Source of the DNA: Arsenophonus sp031446145
Lineage (GTDB): Bacteria > Pseudomonadota > Gammaproteobacteria > Enterobacterales > Enterobacteriaceae
Assembly (NCBI GenBank): GCA_031446145.1
Contig: CP132903.1
Coordinates: 620,001 to 684,000, forward strand
DNA: 64,000 nt
Direction: 5' to 3'
Made by a program: the position numbers and the translations under genes. The first letter of the stretch is position 1. The number at the start of each line of letters is the position of its first letter. The notes beneath the pieces are model-generated. The model ran no database searches. It was given only the letters and a program-made list of their open reading frames with translations, and was not told where the DNA came from. This document shows, one piece after another, positions 29,974 to 40,409 of the stretch.

Positions 29974-30798
29974 TTGAATATTATTTTACCTACTATTTTA
30001 ATTCTTGATTCTGGTGTTGGTGGGCTATCTATTTATTATGAAGTAAAGGAGTTATTACCAGATATAAATTATATTTATGTTTTAGATAACGAAGTATTTC
30101 CTTACGGAAATAAAAAAATAGAATTTATTACTGCACGTTTAAGTGCTGTGCTCAATAAGATACAGCAAGAAGCCTTTTTTTCAATAGCAATACTTGCTTG
30201 CAATACGGCAAGTACTGCTAGTTTGCTCTTTTTGAGAAATTCTTTTTCATTTCCTATTATAGGTGTTGTTCCTGCAATAAAACCTGCCACTCAATTAACT
30301 CGTAATGGAATTATCGGATTATTAGCAACAAAATTAACTGTGAATGGGGTTTATACTAAAAATTTGATTAAAACATTTGCTACAAATGTTACTGTGAATA
30401 TGATTGCTTCATCAAAATTAGTGCAATTAGCAGAAAAAAAAATTCATGGAGAAAATATTTCAAAAAAAAGACTAATGATTATATTAAAACCATGGTTACA
30501 GATGAAAAAACCACCTGATACAATTATATTGGGGTGTACACATTTTCCATTATTATTAAAAGAATTTAAAAAAATTTTTTTAGAAGAAACTGTGATAATT
30601 GATTCTAGCGCTGCAATTGCAAAGCGAGCTTTTTTTTTAATGAATAAACAAAAAGAGTTTATTATAAATAAAAAAAAAAATATATTAATGAAGAATAAAA
30701 ATATTGTCTACTTTACTAAAATTGATAATAAGACCGAAAAGCTTTTTCTAGTACTTTCAAAGCTAGGTTTTCATAAATGTCAAAAAATTATTATTTAG
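29974..30798 (+). CDS. murI: Glutamate racemase
   Basis: Makes D-glutamate for the second residue of the peptidoglycan stem peptide, used by MurD. It is 274 residues. The two catalytic cysteines are in ACNTAST near residue 75 and GCTHFPLL near residue 188; the start region LILDSGVGGLSIY and VFPYGNKK are also typical. The only common start codon before the conserved region is TTG at 29974, since an in-frame stop lies at 29962, and no Shine-Dalgarno is evident. An in-frame A11 run at 30670-30680 sits near the C-terminus. In E. coli murI is flanked by btuB and an rRNA operon, neither of which is here. Confidence 0.93.
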   Translation: MNIILPTILILDSGVGGLSIYYEVKELLPDINYIYVLDNEVFPYGNKKIEFITARLSAVLNKIQQEAFFSIAILACNTASTASLLFLRNSFSFPIIGVVPAIKPATQLTRNGIIGLLATKLTVNGVYTKNLIKTFATNVTVNMIASSKLVQLAEKKIHGENISKKRLMIILKPWLQMKKPPDTIILGCTHFPLLLKEFKKIFLEETVIIDSSAAIAKRAFFLMNKQKEFIINKKKNILMKNKNIVYFTKIDNKTEKLFLVLSKLGFHKCQKIII

Positions 30799-31255
30799 TT
30801 TACTAATGATGATATGTACTTATTATTAATATTTTAAATATAAAATATTACCATTAATACAAAAATTTATTTAAAATAAAACCTATTATTAAACAAAAAT
30901 TAAAATTGTGAAATTAAGAACACTATTTTCACTAAAAATATATTATATTCGTTTCTTATTATTAAAAACAATTAATTTTATAAAATTAAAAATCATAAAA
31001 CATAATAAAAGAAAATAAACGATTTAAGATTTTGTGCAGATTTTCTATATAAAATAATTAATGAAACATTTAAAAATATTTTAAGAAAAATAGAATATAG
31101 TAATTAAACAAAATTCTTATTTTTTATAAGGGAAAAATATATACCAAAAATAGTAGATTATATTATCAGACTGGTTTTCTTTTTTTGAAATGATTGTAGA
31201 TATTTAAAAATATAATTTTATAAATATATTTTTAAGCACAGATCCATATATTTAA
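30799..31255. other. Convergent spacer between murI and pssA
   Basis: 457 bases with no supported coding frame, tRNA or strong hairpin. It joins two regions that are far apart in E. coli. Confidence 0.5.
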
Positions 31256-32614
31256 TTAAATTATACGGCGTATTAATTTATCAATATGTACTCTTCTTAA
31301 CCGACGAAGGAGTGTTTTAATTTTTTTGGGATAATTTTGTATATTTTCAATATCTTCATAATGTTTTATAATTTTAGTATGAAGTCTTATACATTGTAAT
31401 TCTTTGTTTTTTTGTTTTATTAATGTTTTTTCTGGATCATGAATCAAAATTGCGTTTTCTAAATCTAACCCCCATGCACGTGGATTTAAATTATTACCTG
31501 TAAGTAATTGCCAATGATTATCTATCCAAATTCCTTTTAAATGATAACTATTAGTGCCATTTTTCCATAATCTGATGATTAACTTTTTTTTATCTACAAA
31601 ATATTGAAATCGGTGAATAAATTTACGTAAATTGATTTCATATAAATAAGGCAGTGCTCCAATAATTTTAAAAGGTTCATCTGGTGGAAGATAGAAATCA
31701 TTTGCAGTTTTATCTCCTACAATTATTTCAATTTGCTTTTCATTTTTTAATAATTTTATAATTATACGAGTTAAAATATTTGGTAAATTAAAATAAGGTG
31801 TACAGATTGTTATTTGATTCTCCGTGCTACACATTAAATGTGTAATAGTTTTATTTAATTCATTTTTTTTTCCTAAACCAATTAATGGAGTGATTCCTAA
31901 TTCTTTGTTTGTTGCGCTTTTTTGAAATTGATAATGAGCACTTTTTAAATTATGTCGAAATTTTTTTACTAAACTTTTGATACTGGCATTTTTTGGAAGA
32001 TTAGGTTGATCTAAACGTTGAATAGCAGGTGAAGATAATAAATTTTTATCTATGAAAGTTTTCATTGTCGTAGCTAATTGTATATTTTTTAATATATGAT
32101 AACGATCATAGCGATAATATTGATGTTGATGTAAATATACATTATTAATGCTAGCACCACTGTAAATAACTATATCATCTAATATGAATCCCTTTAAGTG
32201 TAAAACACCTAAAGCTTCACGTGTATTAACTGGGATACCAAAAATAGGAATATTTATTTCTGGAGATAGAAGTGAGTTTTGATAATACCAATCGGCATTC
32301 GTTATAATTTTCGTAGTTCCAATACGATTGCGTTGTGCACGATGCCAATCTACCATGATTTTTATGTCCAATCGTGGACATGCTATTTTTGATTGATAAA
32401 GAGTATTTAATATTTCTTGTCCTGCATCATCGTTTTCTAGATAAAGTGTAGTAATATATATGTAATTTTGAGAGTTTCTAATTTTGTCTAAAAGTATTTT
32501 TCGAAAAGATTTTGTGTCGTAAAGAGTAATAATTTCTTTTGGAAATTGGGATAATTTTATTAAATCATCAAGATATTCTTGATGATTTTTTTTGTTAAAT
32601 TTTGATAATATCAC
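31256..32614 (-). CDS. pssA: CDP-diacylglycerol-serine O-phosphatidyltransferase (PssA)
   Basis: 452 residues against 451 in E. coli. It makes phosphatidylserine, the precursor of phosphatidylethanolamine, and belongs to the phospholipase D superfamily. Two HKD motifs are present, HLKGFILDD near residue 138 and HLKGIWID near residue 355. Other matches are VDWHRAQRNRIG, SGASINNVYLHQHQYYRYDRYH, GDKTANDFYLPPDEPFKIIGALPYLYEINLR and GNNLNPRAW. Translation starts at GTG (32614). The gene stands alone, as in E. coli. Confidence 0.96.
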   Translation of the reverse strand: MILSKFNKKNHQEYLDDLIKLSQFPKEIITLYDTKSFRKILLDKIRNSQNYIYITTLYLENDDAGQEILNTLYQSKIACPRLDIKIMVDWHRAQRNRIGTTKIITNADWYYQNSLLSPEINIPIFGIPVNTREALGVLHLKGFILDDIVIYSGASINNVYLHQHQYYRYDRYHILKNIQLATTMKTFIDKNLLSSPAIQRLDQPNLPKNASIKSLVKKFRHNLKSAHYQFQKSATNKELGITPLIGLGKKNELNKTITHLMCSTENQITICTPYFNLPNILTRIIIKLLKNEKQIEIIVGDKTANDFYLPPDEPFKIIGALPYLYEINLRKFIHRFQYFVDKKKLIIRLWKNGTNSYHLKGIWIDNHWQLLTGNNLNPRAWGLDLENAILIHDPEKTLIKQKNKELQCIRLHTKIIKHYEDIENIQNYPKKIKTLLRRLRRVHIDKLIRRII

Positions 32615-34478
32615 AGTAGAAAACTTCTCTTTTTAAAAAAACCATGTATTTAAAAATATATTTTTCTAGATTTATAGTGACTAAATATTTATATTATCAT
32701 TTTTTGAATTTTTTGTATGTATTCTCTTAATAATGTTAATAAAATTTTTATTTTCATAGATTTATGTAAAAATTGTTTTGTAAAAATAAGAATTATTTCT
32801 ATTCTTGCATAAGAATGAAAGTATAGATTTTATAGTTTTTTGATTAATATTTGTAATTAAAAGATATAAGTGTTAAATTTTATTTAATTTTATAAGAAAA
32901 TAGTATTTTTTGTAAAAATTTGTTATGATCAAAGATATAATCTGTGTTTTTAAAAATTATATTTGTTAATAAATTTTATATTAGAAAATTTATTAATCAA
33001 ATTTTAAGAAAAAAATAAGTTGATACTTTACTAAAATGAAAAGTGTTATACAGAATAAAAATACAATATAGATAAAAAATATTTTTTATGTATTTTCAGT
33101 TATAATAAACTATTTAGTTAAAAATAGGTGGTAAATTAAAAAACATAGTCAATTAATTTTGTATAATTAATAAAAAACATAAATATAATTTGGTATCTGA
33201 TAACGAATATTTTTTATAAAAATTAATGATATTATTTTTACTTTCAATATTTAAAATGCTCAAAAAGTAAAGTCTATTGTCAAGAAATCAATTATTTTAT
33301 GTAGTTTAAATGATTTCTTATGATAATTTATTATAAATTTAAATATATTAAATATAAATTTCTTATTGAGATAAATAAGAAAAATTTGTATTTTATAAAA
33401 CAGTATCTATAAAAATTTATGATTTTTGTGATTATATTATTTGATTGTTAGTATAAAAATAAAATAATTTTTAGCGAATCATTTATTTTCTTATAAAATT
33501 AAAATTAATGATATTAGAAGACATAATTGTTCATACATTTTTTTGAAATTTTATTATTTATAGGCATTAATAAATTAAAAAAATATTATTTCTTATGGAT
33601 TTATTCTTTTTTTTGTTTTGTATATGAATAATTTCTAAAAAATATTTGATGTTTTTTGTTATTTATAAGTGCAAAAACATACGAATAAAAATTATAAGAT
33701 TTTTAAATATGATTTTTGATTGGTTTTTTAATTTTGATTTATTTTAATGGAATGTTTTTTTAAATTAAACAATTATTGAAAATTAATATTTTTGTGATTA
33801 GGATTCATTTTATATATAATAAATTCTATTTTTATTATCTAAATGTTATGCACTAAATAAAATATTATAATTTTTTATAATTAAGATGTAATATATTTGA
33901 AATCATTTTTTATGCTTAAGCAATGCAAATATGATTTAAGAAATGAAAATTATAAAATTATTTATGATATTTTTGTAGTTTATTATATTTTTTTAAAAAA
34001 ATATTTAATTTTTAATATTAATATTTAATAAAATAATGATATTCTTTTTGTAAAAAGAAATCATATGTTTTATAAAAAATATTAAATTTTATATTATTTT
34101 TTTATGTTTTATTTGTAATAATTTATTAATATTTTTAAAAAACTTATAATAAAAATTATATATTAAAATTTTGTTTTTATATTATAATTGATTAAATATT
34201 ATTTAACTAAATAATCATTACTCAGGAATTTGTTGCTAAAAGTAATTAATATAAAAAATATCTTTTTTCATCATATTAATATTGATTAAAATCTAGATTT
34301 ACAAATAAAATTTTTTTAAAAAACTTTATATGAAATTAAGCATTAGATATGCCATTCAAAAATAGTTATACAAAAACTAATGTATTTAGTTTTAGAATTT
34401 ACAAAAAGATTAAATATGCCTCGATAATCTTTTGAATAAAAATTTATATTATATGATTTTAGTTTCTTGATAAAACTC
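32615..34478. other. Large empty spacer upstream of the dcw cluster
   Basis: 1.86 kb without a recognisable gene. The dcw cluster normally begins with mraZ just before rsmH; no mraZ frame or motif is visible. The cluster promoter must lie near the right end, but AT richness prevents a firm call. Confidence 0.6.
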
Positions 34479-35435
34479 ATGATAGATCATAAATTATCAC
34501 ATATCACTGTTCTTCTAGAAGAAGCAGTTAATGGATTGCAATTAAAAAAAAATGGAATTTATATAGATGCTACTTTTGGTCGAGGAGGGCATTCTAAACT
34601 AATACTTTCTAGATTAGGTAAGGAAGGACGTCTAATAGCAATAGATCGGGATCCTAAAGCAATAATGATTGCTAAAAATATTATTAATGATATTAGATTT
34701 TCTGTTAAACATGCTAATTTCTCTCAATTAGCATCATTAATTAAAAAAGAAGGATTAATAGGAAAGATTGATGGGTTACTTTTAGATTTAGGTGTTTCAT
34801 CACCCCAATTAGATGACGCAAAAAGAGGTTTTTCTTTTTTACAGGATGGCCCATTAGATATGAGAATGAATCCTAAAAAAGGTCAATCTGCAGCTTCATG
34901 GTTAATGAAAGCTTCAGAGTCAGATATAGCTTGGGTATTAAAAACATATGGTGAGGAGCGATTTTCAAAAAAAATTGCTAAAGCAATTTTTTTTCATAAT
35001 CACCACTCAAAAAAAACAGTATTAACTCATACAAAACAATTATCAGAATTAATAATACGGATTATTCCATTTAAAAAAAACTACAAACATCCAGCAACTA
35101 GAACATTTCAAGCTATTCGCATTTATATTAATAATGAATTAGAAGAAATAAGAATAGTATTAGAAAATGCATTGCATATATTAGCACCTAAGGGACGTTT
35201 ATCTGTTATTAGTTTTAATTCATTAGAAGACAGATTGGTAAAACGTTTTATTCAAAAACATAGCAGGAGGTCACAATTTCTTTCAAAATTACCATTAACT
35301 GATATAGAATTAAAAATGATAAGTACTAATCCGACTTTAAAAATGTTAGGAAAAATAAAACCGACTCAAGAAGAAATTTTTAAAAATCCAAGAGCAAGAA
35401 GTTCTATTTTACGTTGTGCTGAAATTTTGGAATAA
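34479..35435 (+). CDS. rsmH: 16S rRNA m4C1402 methyltransferase RsmH (MraW)
   Basis: N4-methylates C1402 of 16S rRNA using S-adenosylmethionine. It is 318 residues from the ATG at 34479, against 313 in E. coli; a TTG four codons earlier is in frame but does not fit the family start. Motif I is YIDATFGRGGHSKLIL. LIAIDRDPKAI, DGLLLDLGVSSPQLDDAKRGFSF, DMRMNP, HPATRTFQAIRIYIN and NPRARSSILR are all present. It is the first gene of the tightly spaced dcw cluster, with ftsL 5 bases downstream. Confidence 0.96.
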   Translation: MIDHKLSHITVLLEEAVNGLQLKKNGIYIDATFGRGGHSKLILSRLGKEGRLIAIDRDPKAIMIAKNIINDIRFSVKHANFSQLASLIKKEGLIGKIDGLLLDLGVSSPQLDDAKRGFSFLQDGPLDMRMNPKKGQSAASWLMKASESDIAWVLKTYGEERFSKKIAKAIFFHNHHSKKTVLTHTKQLSELIIRIIPFKKNYKHPATRTFQAIRIYINNELEEIRIVLENALHILAPKGRLSVISFNSLEDRLVKRFIQKHSRRSQFLSKLPLTDIELKMISTNPTLKMLGKIKPTQEEIFKNPRARSSILRCAEILE

Positions 35436-35440
35436 CTTTA

Positions 35441-35758
35441 ATGGTATTAAAAACAGATAATTTAATTAAAATTATTAACAATGATATTTCTCAGTATGGA
35501 AATATTCAATTAATTTTATTAATAATTATTATGATATCAGCAATCTTAGTTATTGCTGTTAGCCATAAAACTCGAATATTAATAACACATAAAAATATTA
35601 TTATAACAGAAAAAGAATCTTTAGAAATCGAATGGCGTAATTTAATTTTAGAAGAGAATGTACTAGGAAATCATAGTCGTATTGAGCGTATTTCTAAAGA
35701 AAAATTACAAATGATACATGTAGACCCGATACAAGAAAATATTGTAATTGAAAAATAA
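35441..35758 (+). CDS. ftsL: Cell division protein FtsL
   Basis: 105 residues against 121 in E. coli; the cytoplasmic N-terminus is shorter. One transmembrane helix (LILLIIIMISAILVIAV, about residues 25-42) is followed by a periplasmic coiled coil ending in the conserved EIEWRNLILEENVLGNHSRIE and MIHVDPIQENIVI. FtsL forms a subcomplex with FtsB and FtsQ that activates FtsWI at the septum. It begins 5 bases after the rsmH stop and 20 bases before ftsI. Confidence 0.93.
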   Translation: MVLKTDNLIKIINNDISQYGNIQLILLIIIMISAILVIAVSHKTRILITHKNIIITEKESLEIEWRNLILEENVLGNHSRIERISKEKLQMIHVDPIQENIVIEK

Positions 35759-35778
35759 TCTTTAGTAAATAATATAAT

Positions 35779-37551
35779 ATGAAATCTTTTCATTCATTGA
35801 ATTATAAAAGATTATACAAAAAAAAAGTTAAATATGTCAAATGGAGATTTTTTTTATTGTATATTAGTATAGGGTTGATTTTAACTGGATTAATTGCACG
35901 TATTACTTATTTACAAATTATTAATCCAGCAGAATTAGTAAGAGAAAGTGATATGCGTTCTCTTAGAGTGCAGAAAGTAAATGCTGTACGTAGCATGATT
36001 AAAGATCGACAAGGTCGTCAATTAGCAGTCAGTGTCCCAGTATATGCTATTTGGGTTGATCCAAAAATAATTCTTAAAAATGGTATTTTTATTAACGATA
36101 CACGTTGGAAAGCATTAGCAAAAGAACTTGAACTTTCACTTACATATATTAATTATAAAATTCGGTTTAATTATAAGAACCGTTTTGTTTATTTAGCCCG
36201 TCAAGTAAATTCATCTGTAGCTGAATATATCAAAGAATTAAAAATAACGGGCGTTTATTTGCGCAAAGAATCTCGTCGTTATTATCCATTTGGTTCAGTA
36301 ACAGCTCATTTAATTGGTATAACTAATATTGATGGTCAAGGAATTGAAGGAGTTGAAAAAAGTTTTGATAATTTGTTAATTGGATTACCAGGAGAAAAAA
36401 AAATACGTAAAGATCGTGATGGACGAATAATAGAAAATATTTCATTTGTTGATAGTAAAGTAGCACATGATTTGGTATTAAGTATTGATATACGTATACA
36501 ATCTTTAATTTATCATGAATTAACACGCAGTTTGCTAGCAAATCAAGCAGAGTCTGCAACTGGTATTTTAATTGATATCAATACCGGTGAAATATTGGCT
36601 ATGGCGAACAGCCCATCTTATAATCCTAATAATCTTATTGATACTCCAATCGAAGTTATGAGAAATCGTGCAATTACTGATTTATTTGAGCCTGGTTCTA
36701 CAGTTAAGCCGATGGTTGTTTTATCTGCTTTAAATAAGGGAATTATTAAAGAAAATACTATATTAAATACTAAAAATTATATGATTAATGGTCATGTCAT
36801 TAAAGATGTTGCAAGTTATGACAGATTATCAATTGCTGGTATCCTACAAAAATCAAGTAATGTAGGTGTTTCCAGATTAGCATTATTAATGCCTATAAAA
36901 GAATTAATAGATGTTTATTCTCGTTTTGGATTAGGTAAACCAACTAATTTAGGTTTGGTTGGAGAACATAGTGGTATCTTTCCTGACAAAAAAATACGAT
37001 GGTCTGAATTTGAAAAAGCTACCTTTTCTTTTGGATATGGATTAATGGTAACACCATTACAGTTAGCTCGTGTTTATGCAACTATTGGTAGTTTCGGTAT
37101 TTATCGTCCTTTATCAATTATAAAAGTTGATCCATCGATGGCACCATTAGGTGTTCGTATTTTTCCTGAAGAGATTATGCGAAAAACAGTACGTATGATG
37201 GAAACTGTTGCATTACCTGGTGGTGGGGGGGTTCGAGCTGCAGTTAAAGGTTATAGAATAGCGATTAAAACAGGTACTACAAAAAAAGTTGGAAATAATG
37301 GTCACTATGTCAATCAATATATTGCTTATGCTGCTGGAGTTGCACCTGCCAGTAATCCCAGATATGCACTTGTTGTTATTGTCAATACACCTACTTCCGG
37401 GAAATATTATGGTGGTGCAGTTTCGGCACCGGTCTTTGGAAGTATCATGAGCAGTGTTTTACGTTTAATGAATATAGAGCCTGATGCATTAAGTGACAAT
37501 AATGAACTAATAATTTACAATCAAAAAGAATATGCAAGTGATAAATCGTAA
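35779..37551 (+). CDS. ftsI: Septal peptidoglycan transpeptidase FtsI (PBP3)
   Basis: 590 residues against 588 in E. coli. It cross-links septal murein as partner of FtsW. The N-terminal membrane anchor (FFLLYISIGLILTGLIARI) is followed by the pedestal domain and the transpeptidase domain. Active-site motifs are STVKP with the acylated Ser near residue 307, SSN in LQKSSNVGVSR, and KTGTTKKVG near residue 496. The motif AVSAPVFGSIM near the end is typical. A G7 run lies at about 37225-37231. The gene end overlaps the murE start by 14-20 bases. Confidence 0.97.
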   Translation: MKSFHSLNYKRLYKKKVKYVKWRFFLLYISIGLILTGLIARITYLQIINPAELVRESDMRSLRVQKVNAVRSMIKDRQGRQLAVSVPVYAIWVDPKIILKNGIFINDTRWKALAKELELSLTYINYKIRFNYKNRFVYLARQVNSSVAEYIKELKITGVYLRKESRRYYPFGSVTAHLIGITNIDGQGIEGVEKSFDNLLIGLPGEKKIRKDRDGRIIENISFVDSKVAHDLVLSIDIRIQSLIYHELTRSLLANQAESATGILIDINTGEILAMANSPSYNPNNLIDTPIEVMRNRAITDLFEPGSTVKPMVVLSALNKGIIKENTILNTKNYMINGHVIKDVASYDRLSIAGILQKSSNVGVSRLALLMPIKELIDVYSRFGLGKPTNLGLVGEHSGIFPDKKIRWSEFEKATFSFGYGLMVTPLQLARVYATIGSFGIYRPLSIIKVDPSMAPLGVRIFPEEIMRKTVRMMETVALPGGGGVRAAVKGYRIAIKTGTTKKVGNNGHYVNQYIAYAAGVAPASNPRYALVVIVNTPTSGKYYGGAVSAPVFGSIMSSVLRLMNIEPDALSDNNELIIYNQKEYASDKS

Positions 37552-39022
37552 CTTACAAGATTTATTGCCTTCACTTGGTTTTAAATTGCCAGACAAAATA
37601 TTAAGAGGAATAACTCTTGATAGTCGTAAAGTAAAAACTGGATATTTGTTTTTAGCTGTTAAGGGACACAAAAGCGATGGAAGAAAATATATTTCTCAGG
37701 CCATAGAAAAAGGTGTATCTGCAATTATTGCTGAAGCAGAAAAAAATAAAAAATCTGAAATTATTCAATATATAAATGATGTTCCAATAATTTATATTCG
37801 TAATTTAAATAATTACTTATCACTTTTGGCTGGAAAATTTTATGATTATCCCGCAAAAAAACTTCAATTAATTGGCATAACTGGCACAAATGGCAAAACA
37901 ACTATTAGTCACTTAATAGCACAATTAGCTCGCGGATTAGGTGAAATTAGTGCAGTTATGGGTACGATTGGTAATGGAATATTAAATCAAATTGTACCAA
38001 AAAATCATACGACAGGTTCAGCAATTGATGTACAATCTGATTTACAATTATTAGTGAATAAAAAAGCTACTTTTGTTGCAATGGAAGTATCATCTCATGC
38101 TTTAGTACAGAGTCGCGTTGCTTCTATTCCCTTTAAAGCTACATTGTTTAGTAATTTAAGTCATGATCATCTTGATTACCATGGTAATATGAAAAATTAT
38201 GAGAAAGCAAAATGGTTATTATTTTCTACTCATCAATCTGATACACAAGTTATTAATATAGATGATGATATTGGCTTGAAGTGGTTAAAAAAACTTCCTA
38301 CAGCATGTGCAGTTTCAATAAAAAATAGAATACCTAAAGATTGGAGGGGAGCTTGGTTATCAGTAGAGAAAGTGCATTACCATAGCAATGGAACCATTAT
38401 CTGCTTTAATTCAATTTGGGGAAAACATATATTTAAAAGTCCATTAATTGGCGTGTTTAACGTTAATAATATTATGTTGGCTATAGCAACATTATCAATG
38501 TTAGGTTATCCATTATATATGATTATGGAATCTTTAAATTTTTTGCAACCAATTTATGGTCGCATGGAGGTTTTTAAATCAGAAAAACGTCCAATTGTTA
38601 TTGTAGATTATGCTCATACACCTGATGCATTAAAAAAAGCATTAATTGGAGTTCGTGTACATTGCACTGGTATGTTGTGGTGCGTATTTGGGTGTGGTGG
38701 TGATCGTGATAAGACTAAACGTGCATTAATGGGCAGCATAGCTGAAAAATATGCTGATTTTGTAGTATTAACAGATGATAATCCACGTACTGAAGAATCG
38801 AAAGCAATTATAAATGATATTTTTCTTGGTTTCAATGATACACGACGAGTTAAAAAGATTGTAGGTAGATTAGAAGCTATTACTAGTGTAATTATGGAGG
38901 CCGGTATTAATGATGTAATATTGATTGCAGGTAAAGGTCATGAAGATTATCAAATTATTGGTAACTGTCGTATACAGTATTCTGATCGTTTAACTGTATC
39001 ACGATTATTGGGAGTAATTTAA
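37532..39022 (+). CDS. murE: UDP-MurNAc-tripeptide synthetase MurE (mDAP-adding)
   Basis: Adds meso-diaminopimelate to UDP-MurNAc-L-Ala-D-Glu. It is about 496 residues with the ATP loop GITGTNGKTT near residue 112 and the mDAP specificity motif DNPRTEE near residue 415, so the third stem residue is mDAP and not lysine. VDYAHTPDALKKAL and FGCGGDRDKTKR are also clear. The ATG at 37532 overlaps ftsI by 20 bases. The GTG at 37538 is an equally good start, because E. coli murE also begins with GTG and the alignment RNLQDLL fits it exactly. Confidence 0.96.
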   Translation: MQVINRNLQDLLPSLGFKLPDKILRGITLDSRKVKTGYLFLAVKGHKSDGRKYISQAIEKGVSAIIAEAEKNKKSEIIQYINDVPIIYIRNLNNYLSLLAGKFYDYPAKKLQLIGITGTNGKTTISHLIAQLARGLGEISAVMGTIGNGILNQIVPKNHTTGSAIDVQSDLQLLVNKKATFVAMEVSSHALVQSRVASIPFKATLFSNLSHDHLDYHGNMKNYEKAKWLLFSTHQSDTQVINIDDDIGLKWLKKLPTACAVSIKNRIPKDWRGAWLSVEKVHYHSNGTIICFNSIWGKHIFKSPLIGVFNVNNIMLAIATLSMLGYPLYMIMESLNFLQPIYGRMEVFKSEKRPIVIVDYAHTPDALKKALIGVRVHCTGMLWCVFGCGGDRDKTKRALMGSIAEKYADFVVLTDDNPRTEESKAIINDIFLGFNDTRRVKKIVGRLEAITSVIMEAGINDVILIAGKGHEDYQIIGNCRIQYSDRLTVSRLLGVI

Positions 39023-39026
39023 TTCA

Positions 39027-40409
39027 ATGATCTCAATTTCATTAAAAAAAGTGGCTATTCTTACAGAAGGTATTTTATATCATATTAATGATAATGAAGC
39101 AGATAATTTTTTCTGCAATTCAATAACAACTGATAGCCGTACCTGTTCGTTGAATTCTTTATTTATTGCACTAAAAGGTGTACGTTATGATGGTCATGAT
39201 TTTGTAAAAAATATTAGAAAGAAGGGTGCAGTAGCATTATTAGTCAATCGTCCATTAACAGTTTCCTGTCCACAAGTGGTTGTTAAAGATACATATCTAG
39301 CAATAGGGATATTAGCAGCTTGGTTTCGATCAAAAAGTATAGCTAAAGTAATTGCCATAACAGGGTCTTCTGGTAAAACTTCAGTAAAGGAGATGGTAGC
39401 AAATATTTTATCTCAATGTGGTACAACACTTTTTACTCCTGGTAATTATAATAATTTTATTGGTGTAGCTTTAACATTATTTCGATTAACTAAAAAACAT
39501 CAGTATGTAGTTATTGAAATAGGTGCTAATCATATTGGTGAAATTGAATATATTACTAATATTGTTAAACCAGACAGTGTATTAATTAATAATTTATTTG
39601 GTTCACATCTAGAAGGGTTTGGTTCATTAGAAAATATTGCTAAAGCTAAAGGAGAAATTTTGAAAGGATTAAAAAAAAATGGCACAGCTGTTATTAATTT
39701 ATCTAGCCATGATTGGAAAAATTGGCAACATTATTGTAATAATAAACAAACTATTTGTTTTTTTTCTGTCATTAAACAAGAAAACGCTGATTTTTATGCA
39801 AAAAATGTTTCTATAAATTTTATTAATACAAAATTTGAATTACATACACCTAAAGGTTTGATATCAATATGTTTACCATTACCAGGTAAACATAACATTT
39901 CTAATGCATTAGCAGCCAGTGCATTAGCAATGTCTGTTGGTGCAACACTTGATAACATCAATATTGGATTATCTTCTGTTAAATCTATATTTGGTCGATT
40001 ATATCCAATTTTTTTAAAACCAGGAAAAGTAATTTTAGATGATACTTATAATGCCAATATAGGTTCTATGATTGCTGCTGCTAATGTTTTATCTCAAATG
40101 CCTGAGTATCGTATTTTAGTTATTGGCGATATGAATGAATTAGGAGATGAGAGTGAAATTTATCATGAAAAAGTTGGTATAGCTATTTGCAATATGAAAA
40201 TTAACATAGTTTTAAGTGTTGGATGTAAAAGTATGCTGATTAGCAAAAAAAGTTGTTTTGGAGAACATTTCACTTCTAAAGAAAAATTAATGCAAAGATT
40301 AATCCCTTTAATAAAAAAACATGATATTGTCTCCGTTTTAGTTAAGGGTTCACGCAATACAGGGATGGAAGAAATTGTGAATTCGTTAAAAGGGCACTTT
40401 TTATGTTAG
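39027..40409 (+). CDS. murF: UDP-MurNAc-pentapeptide synthetase MurF
   Basis: Joins D-Ala-D-Ala to the UDP-MurNAc-tripeptide, giving the pentapeptide. It is 460 residues against 452 in E. coli. The ATP-binding loop ITGSSGKTSVKEM is near residue 112. TPGNYNNFIGVALTL, IEIGANHIGEIEYIT, LPGKHNISNALAASALAMSVGATLD and LDDTYNANIGSM match the family. It starts 4 bases after murE and overlaps mraY by 7 bases. D-Ala-D-Ala comes from ddlB in the same cluster. Confidence 0.96.
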   Translation: MISISLKKVAILTEGILYHINDNEADNFFCNSITTDSRTCSLNSLFIALKGVRYDGHDFVKNIRKKGAVALLVNRPLTVSCPQVVVKDTYLAIGILAAWFRSKSIAKVIAITGSSGKTSVKEMVANILSQCGTTLFTPGNYNNFIGVALTLFRLTKKHQYVVIEIGANHIGEIEYITNIVKPDSVLINNLFGSHLEGFGSLENIAKAKGEILKGLKKNGTAVINLSSHDWKNWQHYCNNKQTICFFSVIKQENADFYAKNVSINFINTKFELHTPKGLISICLPLPGKHNISNALAASALAMSVGATLDNINIGLSSVKSIFGRLYPIFLKPGKVILDDTYNANIGSMIAAANVLSQMPEYRILVIGDMNELGDESEIYHEKVGIAICNMKINIVLSVGCKSMLISKKSCFGEHFTSKEKLMQRLIPLIKKHDIVSVLVKGSRNTGMEEIVNSLKGHFLC

